A stretch of DNA of 64,000 nucleotides from Flavobacterium sp. Leaf82 (GCF_001422725.1 NZ_LMMA01000012.1:525937-589936), one strand, 5' to 3'. Shown: positions 17,574-26,918, numbered from the stretch's first letter. Program-made: numbers and translations. Notes: generated by a model not told the origin, from the sequence alone.

Positions 17574-18401
17574 ATGACAACTAAAATTGCAATACAAGGT
17601 ATTAAAGGTTCTTTTCATCATCAGGTAGTGAAAGAGTATTTCTCTGAAAATGTGAGTATTGATGAGTGTTTGTCTTTTGAAGAATTGGTTGACAGCCTTC
17701 TTTCAGGAAAATCTGATCAGGCAGTTATGGCGATAGAAAATTCGATTGCAGGACCAATTATTCCAAATTATGCTTTGATTGACAAGAATAATTTACACAT
17801 AATTGGAGAACATTATTTAAGCATTCACCAAAATTTAATGGCTTTAAAAGGTCAGAAAATTGAAGATATAAAAGAAGTTCATTCGCATCCAATGGCAATT
17901 TTGCAATGTATGGATTTCTTAAAACAATATCCGGGCATTAAGTTGGTTGAAGATAAAGATACAGCCGAAACTGCCAGAAGAATTCAGGAAAAACAATTAA
18001 CCGGAATTGCAGCAATAGGAAGTAAAGTAGCTTCGGAAATGTATGATTTAGAAATTCTGGCACCGGAAATTCAAACGATCAAAAATAATATGACTCGTTT
18101 TGTGATTATCAAAAAGCAAAATTCATTTTTGCCTGAAAACGAAATCAACAGAGCGTCAATCAAATTTGAACTGGATCATAAAAGAGGAAGCTTAGCAGCA
18201 GTTTTAAATGTAATGAGCGACTGCAAACTGAATTTGACAAAAATCCAGTCGCTTCCAAAAATTGAAACACCTTGGAAATATTCATTTTTCGTAGATGTAA
18301 CATTCGAGAAATACGAAGATTTTGCAAAAGCCAAATCGTTATTAAATATAATGGCAGAATATTTAAAGGTTTTAGGAGAATACAAAAACACCAAACCTTA
18401 A
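17574..18401 (+). CDS. pheA: Prephenate dehydratase
   Basis: 275 aa, a stand-alone enzyme without a chorismate mutase domain. Converts prephenate to phenylpyruvate in Phe synthesis. The catalytic part has KIAIQGIKGSFHHQ and VMAIENSIAGPIIPNYALI, with the conserved TRF motif in NNMTRFVIIKK. The C-terminal ACT domain (KRGSLAAVLNVMSDCKLNLTKIQSLP) is the usual Phe-binding feedback site. It is the first structural gene of a four-gene aromatic operon and sits directly after the attenuator. The missing mutase is supplied by the fusion gene at 20710. Confidence 0.95.
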   Translation: MTTKIAIQGIKGSFHHQVVKEYFSENVSIDECLSFEELVDSLLSGKSDQAVMAIENSIAGPIIPNYALIDKNNLHIIGEHYLSIHQNLMALKGQKIEDIKEVHSHPMAILQCMDFLKQYPGIKLVEDKDTAETARRIQEKQLTGIAAIGSKVASEMYDLEILAPEIQTIKNNMTRFVIIKKQNSFLPENEINRASIKFELDHKRGSLAAVLNVMSDCKLNLTKIQSLPKIETPWKYSFFVDVTFEKYEDFAKAKSLLNIMAEYLKVLGEYKNTKP

Positions 18402-18490
18402 TTAGTCTTAAAGTTAGAAAGTCGAAAGTCTAAAAGTCACAAATAAAAGAGCCTAAAGCATACAGCTTAAAGCCTAAAGCAGAAAAAAAA

Positions 18491-19636
18491 ATGATTACAA
18501 CAGCAAAAAGATTAGATACAGTTGAAGAATACTACTTCTCATCAAAATTGAGAGAAGTTCGTCAACTACAATCTGAAGGAAAATCTATCATCAATATGGG
18601 AATTGGAAGCCCTGATTTGAGTCCGTCGAAAGCAGTAATTGAAGCGGTTGCCGCAGCAATTCAAGAAGAGAATGGGCATGGCTATCAGAGCTATCAGGGA
18701 TTACCGGAATTGAGAAAAGGGATGGCAGATTTTTATCAGAATCAGTTTGGTGTTGAATTGAACCCTAATAATGAGATTTTGCCTTTGATGGGTTCGAAAG
18801 AAGGAATTATGCACATTTCGTTAGCTTTCCTGAATGAAGGCGATCACGTTTTAATTCCGAATCCTGGTTATCCAACGTATACTTCGGTAACTAATTTGGT
18901 TGGAGCGGTTCCGGTTTATTATGATCTAAAAGAAGCAAATGCCTGGGAACCGGATTTTGAAGCTTTGGAAAAATTAGAGCTGGAGAAAGTAAAAATTATG
19001 TGGCTTGGATATCCGCACATGCCAACAGGAGCGCGAGGAAGTTTAGCGTTATTTGAAAAATTGGTTGCTTTTGCTAAAAAACATAACATATTATTGATCA
19101 ACGACAATCCTTATAGTTTTGTATTGAATGATAACCCGATGAGTTTATTGCAGGTTGAGGGTGCAAAAGAAGTGGCTTTAGAATTGAATTCACTTAGTAA
19201 AACATTCAACATGGCAGGTTGGAGAGTTGGAATGGTTTTAGGAAATCCTGAAATTATCGATGCAGTTCTAAAAGTAAAAAGCAACATGGACAGCGGTATG
19301 TTCTACGGAATCCAGAAAGGCGCGGTTGCAGCATTGAATTGCGATAAATCATGGTTCGAAGATCAAAACAAGATTTACAGACGCCGTAGAGAATTAACAG
19401 AAAAACTAGCAGAAAAATTAGGCTGCAAAGTTTATAAAGAAGGAGTTGGTCTTTTTGTTTGGGCGAAACTTCCGGAAGGAATTGAATCATCAGAAAAGTT
19501 CATTGACGAAATATTATATGAGAAACATATTTTTATCACACCGGGTACAATCTTCGGAAGTAATGGTGAAGGATATATCAGGTTTTCGTTGTGTGTAAAA
19601 GAGGAAAAAGTACAAGAAGCGATAGACCGATTTTAA
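18491..19636 (+). CDS. Class I/II aminotransferase, probably for aromatic keto acids or prephenate
   Basis: 381 aa, PLP fold type I. The PLP lysine is Lys237 in LNSLSKTFNMAGWRVG. Other landmarks are GIGSPDLSPS, GYQSYQGLPELRKGMADFY, NPGYPTYTS and the C-terminal GYIRFSLCV with the carboxylate-binding Arg. Its place between pheA and tyrA suggests the last transamination step to Phe/Tyr. It could also be a methionine aminotransferase-type enzyme, since these are hard to tell apart by sequence. The 89 bp gap from pheA holds AAAGCCTAAAGC-type words only. Confidence 0.87.
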   Translation: MITTAKRLDTVEEYYFSSKLREVRQLQSEGKSIINMGIGSPDLSPSKAVIEAVAAAIQEENGHGYQSYQGLPELRKGMADFYQNQFGVELNPNNEILPLMGSKEGIMHISLAFLNEGDHVLIPNPGYPTYTSVTNLVGAVPVYYDLKEANAWEPDFEALEKLELEKVKIMWLGYPHMPTGARGSLALFEKLVAFAKKHNILLINDNPYSFVLNDNPMSLLQVEGAKEVALELNSLSKTFNMAGWRVGMVLGNPEIIDAVLKVKSNMDSGMFYGIQKGAVAALNCDKSWFEDQNKIYRRRRELTEKLAEKLGCKVYKEGVGLFVWAKLPEGIESSEKFIDEILYEKHIFITPGTIFGSNGEGYIRFSLCVKEEKVQEAIDRF

Positions 19637-19638
19637 GT

Positions 19639-19712
19639 GTCATTGCGAGGAACGAAGCAATCTCAGTTGCTGAGTCAATTGTTAGTGTGGTTGCTTCGTT
19701 CCTCGCAATGAC
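19639..19712. repeat. 22-bp perfect inverted repeat (CATTGCGAGGAACGAAGCAA)
   Basis: Arms at 19639-19660 and 19691-19712 are exact reverse complements, with a 30-bp spacer. It starts 3 bp after the aminotransferase stop, inside the operon. Long enough to form a strong hairpin in the mRNA. Confidence 0.8.
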
Positions 19713-19735
19713 GAAAGGTCTTGAAAAAACGAGAA

Positions 19736-19819
19736 GCCCTAGCCCTGATAGAAGTGGAAATCCTTTTTTGAGGTTTTTACCGAAAAAAAGATTGAAACGG
19801 ATAGCAGGAAATAGCTTCT
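19736..19819 (-). repeat. Dispersed structured element, copy 2 (reverse orientation)
   Basis: Reverse complement of the element at 16946. Relative to the copies near 63.3 kb, the outer stem changes from CCCG/CGGG to CCTG/CAGG, a compensatory pair. The central hairpin is a T7/A6 stem with an unrelated loop. It lies within the aromatic operon, between the aminotransferase and tyrA genes. Confidence 0.75.
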
Positions 19820-19832
19820 AATAAAAATAAAT

Positions 19833-20690
19833 ATGAAAGTATACGTAATAGGAATAGGGTTAATAGGCGGTTCGATGGTGCTGGACATCAAAGATCAACA
19901 TCCTGATGCAACTATTTTCGGGATTGATAGCAACGAAAAACACTTGCAGGAAGCAATTGATTTAGGCGTTATCGATCAGGCAGGAAGCTTTGAAGAATTG
20001 GCGGATGCTGATTTTGTAATTGTTTCGGTTCCGGTGGATGTAGCGCTGGTAGTTTTGCCTAAAGTGCTGGATTTAGTTGGAGATAAAACGATTGTTTTTG
20101 AAGTAGGTTCGACTAAAAAACCAATTTGTGATGCTGTTGCCAGTCACCCAAAAAGAAGAAATTTTATCGCAACGCATCCAATAGCTGGAACAGAGTTCTC
20201 AGGACCTTCGGCGGCGATAAGAGGTTTGTTTAAAGGAAAGACAAACATTATTTGTGAGGTGGAAAAAACCACTTTTAAATTGCAGGAAAAAGCGTTAAAG
20301 CTTTTTAGCGACATAGGAATGAGAATTCGATATATGGATCCAACTTCGCACGACAAACACATTGCTTACGTTTCGCATTTGTCGCACATTAGTTCGTTTA
20401 TGCTCGGGAAAACGGTAATGAACAAGGAAAAGGACGAACAAGATATTTTTGACATGGCGGGAAGTGGATTTGAAAGTACAGTTCGTCTAGCTAAAAGTTC
20501 TCCCGCAATGTGGACACCAATTTTTAAGCAAAATAAGGAACACGTTATTGAAACATTAGAAGAATATATATCAAATCTCAGTCGGTTTAGGGATTTGTTG
20601 AAAGATGAAAATTACAATGCCATTTTTGAAGAAATGGAAAGCACGAATAAAATTAAAGAGATATTAAACGGATTAACAATTAAAAAATAA
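19833..20690 (+). CDS. tyrA: Prephenate dehydrogenase
   Basis: 285 aa. NAD-dependent oxidation of prephenate to 4-hydroxyphenylpyruvate in Tyr synthesis. The Rossmann motif MKVYVIGIGLIGGSMVLDI is at the N-terminus. The catalytic region has THPIAGTEFSGPSAA and the conserved His in AYVSHLSHISSF, followed by the helical MAGSGFESTVRLAKSSPAMW dimerisation segment. No ACT or mutase domain is attached. It lies 196 bp after the aminotransferase gene, with two hairpin-forming repeats in the gap, and 19 bp before the DAHP synthase fusion gene. Confidence 0.94.
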   Translation: MKVYVIGIGLIGGSMVLDIKDQHPDATIFGIDSNEKHLQEAIDLGVIDQAGSFEELADADFVIVSVPVDVALVVLPKVLDLVGDKTIVFEVGSTKKPICDAVASHPKRRNFIATHPIAGTEFSGPSAAIRGLFKGKTNIICEVEKTTFKLQEKALKLFSDIGMRIRYMDPTSHDKHIAYVSHLSHISSFMLGKTVMNKEKDEQDIFDMAGSGFESTVRLAKSSPAMWTPIFKQNKEHVIETLEEYISNLSRFRDLLKDENYNAIFEEMESTNKIKEILNGLTIKK

Positions 20691-20709
20691 AAATAAACTA
20701 AAAATAAAG

Positions 20710-21792
20710 ATGGAAAATAAGAAAGAAATGAGAAAGTGGTTAGAAGATTTCAATTTAAATCACCCACTTGTGATAGCAGGACCATGTAGTGCAGAAACAG
20801 AAGATCAGGTATTGAAAATTGCTCATGAATTGAAAGATTCAAAAGTTAGTGTATTCAGAGCAGGAATCTGGAAACCAAGAACGCGTCCGGGAGGATTTGA
20901 AGGTGTTGGAGAAATTGGTTTAAAATGGTTGCAAAAAGCTAAGAAAGAAACTGGTTTATTAATGGGAACTGAAGTTGCAACTGCGGCTCACTGTAAACTG
21001 GCTTTAGAACATGATATCGACGTTTTATGGGTTGGAGCCCGTACGACTGCAAACCCTTTTGCTGTTCAGGAAATTGCTGATACTTTGAAAGGAACTGATA
21101 AAATCGTTTTGGTTAAAAACCCTGTAAACCCGGATTTAGCTTTATGGTTAGGTGGTGTTGAGCGTTTACACATGGCTGGAATCGAGAAATTAGGAGTTAT
21201 TCACAGAGGTTTCTCTACTTACGAAAAAACAAAATACAGAAATATTCCAGAATGGCAAATTGCTATCGAGTTGCAAAATAAATTCCCTGATTTACCATTA
21301 ATCATCGATCCATCTCACATTACAGGAGATCGTAAAATGATTTTTGAAGTAACGCAAGAGGCTTTAGATTTGAACTACGATGGTATGATTATCGAAACGC
21401 ACTACGATCCGGACAACGCTTGGTCTGATGCTGCTCAACAAGTTACTCCAGACGCTTTGAAACAAATCATAAAAGATTTGACGATTAGAAAAACAGATGA
21501 TACTACAGATGAGTACAGCAACAAAATGACAAAACTAAGAGCTAACATCGACGTTCTTGATGCTAATTTATTAGATTTATTAGGAAAACGTATGAAAGTA
21601 GCTGACGAAATTGGTCAGGTAAAAAAAGATGCAAACGTTGCGATTCTTCAAAACAACCGTTGGAATGAAATTTTAGGAAAAATGATTCTTGAAGGTGAGA
21701 AAAAAGGTCTTACTGAAGAGTTTGTTTTAAAAATGTTCAAAGCTATTCACCAGGAAAGTATTGGTCACCAGGAAAAAGTTATTAATTCATAA
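20710..21792 (+). CDS. Bifunctional DAHP synthase / chorismate mutase
   Basis: 360 aa. Residues ~1-260 form the DAHP synthase barrel (PLVIAGPCSAET, FRAGIWKPRTRPGGFEG, PLIIDPSHITGDR, GMIIETHYDP). Residues ~275-355 form an AroQ-type chorismate mutase (LRANIDVLDANLLDLLGKRMKVADEIG, FVLKMFKAIHQESIGHQ). It thus joins the first step of the shikimate pathway to the branch step before prephenate. Unlike the Bacillus fusion, the mutase is at the C-terminus. It completes the operon: this enzyme makes both ends of the path, then pheA, tyrA and the aminotransferase finish it. Confidence 0.95.
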   Translation: MENKKEMRKWLEDFNLNHPLVIAGPCSAETEDQVLKIAHELKDSKVSVFRAGIWKPRTRPGGFEGVGEIGLKWLQKAKKETGLLMGTEVATAAHCKLALEHDIDVLWVGARTTANPFAVQEIADTLKGTDKIVLVKNPVNPDLALWLGGVERLHMAGIEKLGVIHRGFSTYEKTKYRNIPEWQIAIELQNKFPDLPLIIDPSHITGDRKMIFEVTQEALDLNYDGMIIETHYDPDNAWSDAAQQVTPDALKQIIKDLTIRKTDDTTDEYSNKMTKLRANIDVLDANLLDLLGKRMKVADEIGQVKKDANVAILQNNRWNEILGKMILEGEKKGLTEEFVLKMFKAIHQESIGHQEKVINS

Positions 21793-21800
21793 TTTTTTCT

Positions 21801-21829
21801 GAATTATATAAGTGATATAAGTTAATTTA
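21801..21829 (+). repeat. ACCATATAAG-family repeat, single diverged copy
   Basis: GAATTATATAAGTGATATAAGTT and following bases match the family seen at 10146 and 51319. It lies 9 bp after the stop of the DAHP synthase fusion gene. Confidence 0.5.
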
Positions 21830-21895
21830 AGTTTTATTGAAACTATTTTAAAATTTTCTTATAGCATTAATTGAAAATAGATTGTTTTTTTTAAG

Positions 21896-21938
21896 AATCT
21901 CCGGCACTTTGTAAAAGAAGTGTTGGAGATTTTTTTTT
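21896..21938 (+). terminator. Terminator of the aromatic operon
   Basis: AATCTCCGGCACTT pairs with AAGTGTTGGAGATT (one mismatch plus a wobble), loop of 8, followed by a run of eight or more T. About 100 bp after the last operon gene. Confidence 0.8.
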
Positions 21939-22063
21939 GGTTATAAACCATAATACGATTAAATAGAATTTCTATATAAACATAGCCTGCGGTTTCAACC
22001 GTGAGTGCAAAGATTTGCGATTCCAAAATATGTATCAATACTAAAATCTGTGGAGATAAAAAA

Positions 22064-22398
22064 AATTACCATGGAGAGCGCAAAGTTTTTAAATATGCTA
22101 AGTTTAGTAAAAACACATCCCGAAGCCTCGGGACACAAAGCTTTATGTGTTTTAATTGTGTCAACACAACTTAAATCTTAGTGAACTTTGCGAATCCCGA
22201 TAGCTATCGGGATTACGTTCTCTGCGGTAAAAAAATAATTAGTGAGTATGTTTTTTATGTTTCTCCACAACATTCAGCATTGATCCCAAAAGATTGCGAA
22301 CATTCATTAAGTCCAACGATTGAAACCGTGGGATATATTTTACAAGGTTTTAATCTCAATCTTAGGCTAATATTTTCTTATATAACTTATATGGTTTT
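22064..22398. repeat. Gene-free region with CTTTGCG repeat, a 20-bp palindrome and an ACCATATAAG copy
   Basis: GAGAGCGCAAAGTTTTT (from 22075) and its diverged complement near 22176-22235 form imperfect arms. Inside the right arm is the perfect palindrome ATCCCGATAGCTATCGGGAT (22195-22214). A 21-bp ACCATATAAG-family copy lies at 22378-22398. An open frame of 94 codons crosses this stretch but is made of repeat sequence and is not a credible gene. Confidence 0.5.
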
Positions 22399-22475
22399 AA
22401 TTTTTTTTATAACCCATTCCAACCTTTTTAGATTTTATATGCTCTATAGTTATATACAAACTTAACTCTCGTGTT

Positions 22476-25400
22476 ATGAAATCAAAAAGACGTTTATCTA
22501 AGCCAGAATTTTTTCAAGTAAATTGGAAAGTATTGTTTTATTTCTTGTTGTTTTTAGGAACAAAATCTTTTGCACAAAGTCCTGAACTTACGGTGAAAGG
22601 AGAAGATGCTGAAAAAGTAAGAATGAATAAATTAATTGTAAATGTAAAAGTGGTAGGTAATATTGCTTACACGACTGCCGAAATGCATTTCTTTAATTCT
22701 GGAACACGCCAGATGGAAGCGGAACTTATTTTTCCGTTGCCGGAAAATGTTTCGGTTTCAAGATATGCGATTGATATTAATGGTAAAATCCGCGAAGCAG
22801 TTCCTGTAAATAAAAATAAAGGAAAACAGGTTTTTGAAGCTATCGAACATCGTCGTGTCGATCCGGGATTATTGGAAAAAGTTGATGGAAATAACTTTAG
22901 AACAAGAATTTATCCTTTGATGCCAAACGGAGAACGAACTGTAATTATAGGTTATGAAGAAGAACTTTCGGCATTTGATAAAGATAATCTGGCATATCAA
23001 TTAGTGAGTCGTTATCCTAAACAACTGGATCAGTTTGAGATGAATGTTTCGGTTTTAGGAACTGCAACTGCTCCAATTGTGGCAGAAAATTCCGGTGATG
23101 AAATTGCCTTTTCAAAATGGAATCAATCTTTTCAGACTTCTATTAAAAAAGAAAACTATCAGCCTACTGAAAAACTACTTTTTAAAATTCCAATTCAGCA
23201 AAATAGCCCAAGTGTTATTATGCAAAATGTTGGCGGACAACATTATTTTTATGGAAATACTTTTATCGAAGGAAATAAAATTGTCAAAAAAACACCTGCT
23301 TCCATTGGTTTGATTTGGGATAATTCTTTGAGTTGTAAAACAAGGGATTTAAAAAAAGAATTGGCTTTGCTTGATGCTTACTTCCAAAAAATAAAAAACA
23401 CAAAAGTTACTTTGTACTTTTTAAACTATGGTTTTGAAAAACAAAATGAATATATAATTACGAATGGAAACTGGACAGCATTAAAAGCAGTTTTAGAAAA
23501 TACAAAATATGATGGAGGAACTCGATTTTCGCAAATAAACCTGATAAATAACGATGAGTATTTATTTTTCTCTGACGGATTATCTTCTTTGAGCGAAAAT
23601 GTCTTGCCAAAAACTAAAAAGCCTATTTATACTATTACATCATCAGTTTCTGCCGATTTTTCTTTTCTGAATTATTCCGCAATGCAAACGGGCGGTAATT
23701 TTATCAATTTAAATCAGGTTAATCAGGAAAATGCTTTAGATGAATTGGTGAATTCTAGTTTGAAATTTTTAGGAATAAAAGAGAATTTTACAGTGACGGA
23801 TTTGTTTCCAATTGAAGGAACTTCGGTTTCAGGAAGTTTTAGTTTCTCGGGAATTTCCCTGAATCCAAAAAATGAAATTACATTGTTATTTGGTTATAAT
23901 AATGAAGCTGTTTTAGAGCGAAAAATTACATTGGATGGAAGTATTCAAAGTACAAATGATGTTAATATTGAAAAACTTTGGGCACAGAAAAAAATAGCGA
24001 ATCTTGATTTTCAATATGCTAAAAACTCAGAAGAAATAGAACTTTTAGGAAAGAAATACGGAATTATAACTAAGAATACTTCGCTGATTGTTCTGGAGAA
24101 TATTCAGGATTATATCTCTTATGATATTATTCCTCCAGTAGAATTGCGTGCAGAATTCGACAGAATAAAAAAACAGGAACACAATAATAATCTGGCGCAG
24201 CAAAAAAATAATTGGGAAAGTATCGAAAGCTATTTTCAAGGATTAAACAGTTGGTGGAAAGAAGATATTAAATATGTGGCCCCAAAAATTTTACCAAAAT
24301 CTAAGAAAAACCTACGCAGAGGATCTGAAACCATAAAAGGCGATGCTGATGCAGTGATGACGGTTGATGAGCCAGTTGGTTCCGGATCTGCAATGAATAT
24401 TGTTCAGGAAGCACAAGCCAGTCCGGTTGCTAATGAGGCAAAATTTGTTGCTCCTGTACCTTCTAGAGCTTCTGAAACCTTAGATAAAAAAGCAGAATCT
24501 GAGTTGAAAGAAGTTGTTGTTGTGGGTTATGGAACGGTTAAAAAATCTGAGGTTTCTTATTCTGTACAAACAATTTCGTCTGAAAGTATTTCTAAAAACA
24601 CGAATGTATCTCAAGCACTTTCCGGAAAAGTAGCAGGATTAGAAATAAGTCAAGCGACTGAATCTGATAAAACTTTAAATAAAGAAATTTTACCGAATGA
24701 TGATCCTAAAAAAGATTTGATTGTAGAAAGCAACGATTCTCAGGTAATCGATAATCAGACTAAAATCTGGAATCCGGATCGATTGTATTTAAAAGCTTTA
24801 GCAAAAGCTCCAAAAGAAAAACAATATGAGTTGTATTTTGAACTTAGAAAAGCACAGGAAAGAAACCCTAGTTTTTATTTTGATGTAGCGCATTTTTTCT
24901 ACAATCAGGGCGATGTCAAAAAAGCATTACAGGTTATTAGTAATATTGCTGATTTAGGTTTAGAGAATCATCAGCTTTACAAAACTCTTACGTATACTTT
25001 ACGCCAGTGGAAAGCATATGATGATGCTTTGTTTACTGCAAAACAAGTCGCGAAGTGGAGAGCGCATGAACCACAAAGTTTAAGAGATTATGCATTGGCG
25101 CTTGAGGATTCAGGAAAATATCAGGAAGCGCTGGATCAATTAATCAAAGCGTTAGAAGTTAATTATTACGGAGAAATGAGCGGACAATATGAAGGTGTTG
25201 AAGATATTATCCTGATGGATATTAATCGTTTGACGATGGAACACAAAGGGCTGAAAACAGGTAAACTCGATAAAAAATATTTGGAGAAAATGCCGGTTGA
25301 TATCAGAATAATTATGAACTGGAACCAGATGGATGTTGATCTTGATTTGCATGTTATTGAGCCAAATGGCGAAGAATGTTATTATAGTCATACCACAACA

Positions 25401-25655
25401 GAAGCCGGAGCAAGATTTTCAAAAGATTTTACTCAAGGTTATGGGCCGGAACAATATTTAATTAGAAATGCAGTGAAAGGGAAATACCAGATCAAAACCA
25501 ATTATTTTGGAGAAACTGAACTTACAGAAAATGGTCCCGCTACAATCATGGTAGAAATTTATACAACAAGAGCCGGAAAAACTTCAAAAATTTTAAAAAC
25601 AATTCAGTTAGGAAAGATTAAGGAAAATCAGGTTTTAGCCGAAATTATTTGGTAA
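22476..25655 (+). CDS. VIT-domain protein with TonB-linker-like and SusC-plug-like segments, TPR and C-terminal beta domain
   Basis: 1059 aa. A signal peptide ends near KSFAQS. Residues ~38-180 are a VIT (inter-alpha-trypsin) domain (AEMHFFNSGTRQMEAELIFPLP, GKQVFEAIEHRRVDPGLLEKV). The von Willebrand-like region follows (~280-480; GLIWDNSLSC replaces a perfect MIDAS). Residues 618-645 match the linker of this window's TonB (133-160). Residues 676-726 carry ELKEVVVVGYGTVKKS to LSGKVAGLEISQ, typical of SusC receptor plugs, but no barrel follows. Residues ~770-910 look like TPR helices. The end (VDLDLHVIEPNGEECYYSH) is a DUF2135-type domain. It is likely periplasmic or on the outer surface. Function unknown. 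Confidence 0.82.
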   Translation: MKSKRRLSKPEFFQVNWKVLFYFLLFLGTKSFAQSPELTVKGEDAEKVRMNKLIVNVKVVGNIAYTTAEMHFFNSGTRQMEAELIFPLPENVSVSRYAIDINGKIREAVPVNKNKGKQVFEAIEHRRVDPGLLEKVDGNNFRTRIYPLMPNGERTVIIGYEEELSAFDKDNLAYQLVSRYPKQLDQFEMNVSVLGTATAPIVAENSGDEIAFSKWNQSFQTSIKKENYQPTEKLLFKIPIQQNSPSVIMQNVGGQHYFYGNTFIEGNKIVKKTPASIGLIWDNSLSCKTRDLKKELALLDAYFQKIKNTKVTLYFLNYGFEKQNEYIITNGNWTALKAVLENTKYDGGTRFSQINLINNDEYLFFSDGLSSLSENVLPKTKKPIYTITSSVSADFSFLNYSAMQTGGNFINLNQVNQENALDELVNSSLKFLGIKENFTVTDLFPIEGTSVSGSFSFSGISLNPKNEITLLFGYNNEAVLERKITLDGSIQSTNDVNIEKLWAQKKIANLDFQYAKNSEEIELLGKKYGIITKNTSLIVLENIQDYISYDIIPPVELRAEFDRIKKQEHNNNLAQQKNNWESIESYFQGLNSWWKEDIKYVAPKILPKSKKNLRRGSETIKGDADAVMTVDEPVGSGSAMNIVQEAQASPVANEAKFVAPVPSRASETLDKKAESELKEVVVVGYGTVKKSEVSYSVQTISSESISKNTNVSQALSGKVAGLEISQATESDKTLNKEILPNDDPKKDLIVESNDSQVIDNQTKIWNPDRLYLKALAKAPKEKQYELYFELRKAQERNPSFYFDVAHFFYNQGDVKKALQVISNIADLGLENHQLYKTLTYTLRQWKAYDDALFTAKQVAKWRAHEPQSLRDYALALEDSGKYQEALDQLIKALEVNYYGEMSGQYEGVEDIILMDINRLTMEHKGLKTGKLDKKYLEKMPVDIRIIMNWNQMDVDLDLHVIEPNGEECYYSHTTTEAGARFSKDFTQGYGPEQYLIRNAVKGKYQIKTNYFGETELTENGPATIMVEIYTTRAGKTSKILKTIQLGKIKENQVLAEIIW

Positions 25656-25793
25656 ACCAAGCAATTTTAGACTCCGTTTTTTAATTTTAAAAGGTGAAGT
25701 TGCGTTGTTCAATTCTAAAAACGTAATTTTGCCTTTTAATATATTTTAGTTTTCAGAATAATCTAAATCTAAAATCAGCAATCTAAAATTTGA

Positions 25794-26771
25794 ATGACAG
25801 GACTCGTATATAAATCTACAGGAAGTTGGTACACTGTAAAATCAGAAAATGGCGATTTTATAGAATGCCGTATGAAAGGGAAGTTTAGGATGAAAGGTAT
25901 TAAAAGTACCAATCCTATTGCTGTAGGGGATATTGTCGATTATGAACTCGAAGAAACTTCTGACGCTTTAACAGGAACGATTTTTAATATTCACGAAAGA
26001 AAGAATTACATCGTTCGTAAATCGGTTAATTTATCGCATCAAATGCATATTATTGCGTCGAATATTGATCGTGTATTTTTATTGATTACGATTAATAATC
26101 CGCCAACAACTTTCAACTTTATTGACCGTTTTCTGGTAACTGCTGAAGCCTATAATATTGAAACGATTTTGGTTTTTAATAAAATAGATACTTTTGATGA
26201 ACCAACGCTTGAAGACCAATTGTATATGCAATACGTTTATCAACAAATTGGCTATAAATGTCTTCGCGTTTCTTCTACAGAAATGAAAGGTGTTGAGGAA
26301 TTAAAAGAAATGATGATTGGTAAAGTAAGTATGTTCTCCGGACATTCAGGAGTTGGAAAATCGACTTTGGTAAATGCAATGGAACCGTCTTTACATCTTA
26401 AAACTAAAACTATTTCTGAAGCCAGTAAACAAGGTCAGCACACGACTACTTTTGCTGAAATGTATGATTTGTCTTTTAATGCAAAAATTATCGATACTCC
26501 GGGAATAAAAGGTTTCGGAATCGTTGATATGGAAAAAGAAGAAATCAGCGGTTATTTTCCTGAATTCTTTAAACTAAAAGATCAATGTAAATTCAATAAT
26601 TGTTTACATAAAGAAGAACCACATTGCGCCATTAAAGCTGCTTTAGAAAGAGACGAGATCGCCTGGTCCCGTTATAACAGTTACTTAAAAATCTTAGAAG
26701 GTGACGACGAAAATTATCGTACAGATTCTTACGACGAAGATCGAAAAGCCAGTGATGAACTGAGAAAGTAA
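25794..26771 (+). CDS. rsgA: Ribosome small subunit-dependent GTPase A
   Basis: 325 aa. GTPase that acts late in 30S ribosome assembly. An OB-fold opens the protein. The GTPase motifs are in circularly permuted order: NKID (G4) precedes the P-loop GHSGVGKSTLVNAM (~183-196) and DTPGIKGF (G3). The C-terminal zinc site is CKFNNCLHKEEPHC. All key residues are present. It follows the VIT gene by 138 bp. Confidence 0.95.
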   Translation: MTGLVYKSTGSWYTVKSENGDFIECRMKGKFRMKGIKSTNPIAVGDIVDYELEETSDALTGTIFNIHERKNYIVRKSVNLSHQMHIIASNIDRVFLLITINNPPTTFNFIDRFLVTAEAYNIETILVFNKIDTFDEPTLEDQLYMQYVYQQIGYKCLRVSSTEMKGVEELKEMMIGKVSMFSGHSGVGKSTLVNAMEPSLHLKTKTISEASKQGQHTTTFAEMYDLSFNAKIIDTPGIKGFGIVDMEKEEISGYFPEFFKLKDQCKFNNCLHKEEPHCAIKAALERDEIAWSRYNSYLKILEGDDENYRTDSYDEDRKASDELRK

Positions 26772-26836
26772 TTGTTAATTATGAATTGTTAATTGTAAAT
26801 TCCAAATTCCAAATTATCGATAATGTTTGAATGTAG

Positions 26837-26856
26837 AGATGCACTGCTGTGCATCT
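26837..26856. repeat. Short hairpin repeat (AGATGCAC)
   Basis: A perfect 8-bp stem with a 4-nt loop, inside the 147-bp gap between rsgA and dtd. Related GTAGAGA-GCAC hairpins are a widespread intergenic repeat type in Bacteroidota. Upstream of it lies AATTGTTAATT stutter sequence. Confidence 0.4.
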
Positions 26857-26918
26857 AACACGAGAATTTAAAATCCGTCAATCTTTTAATCTATAGTAAC
26901 CAAAACATCTTCATTATA

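Noticed and set aside
17574..18401. pheA as a truncated bifunctional chorismate mutase-prephenate dehydratase
   Set aside because: The start follows the attenuator directly, and a chorismate mutase domain is provided by the fusion at 20710, so the short form is normal.
19591..19821. Open frame overlapping the aminotransferase 3' end and two repeats
   Set aside because: It uses a different frame of the aminotransferase gene and then repeat sequence, so it is not a credible gene.
22181..22465. Open frame of 94 codons on the plus strand before the VIT gene
   Set aside because: It runs through CTTTGCG words, a palindrome and an ACCATATAAG copy; composition and lack of any family pattern point to chance.
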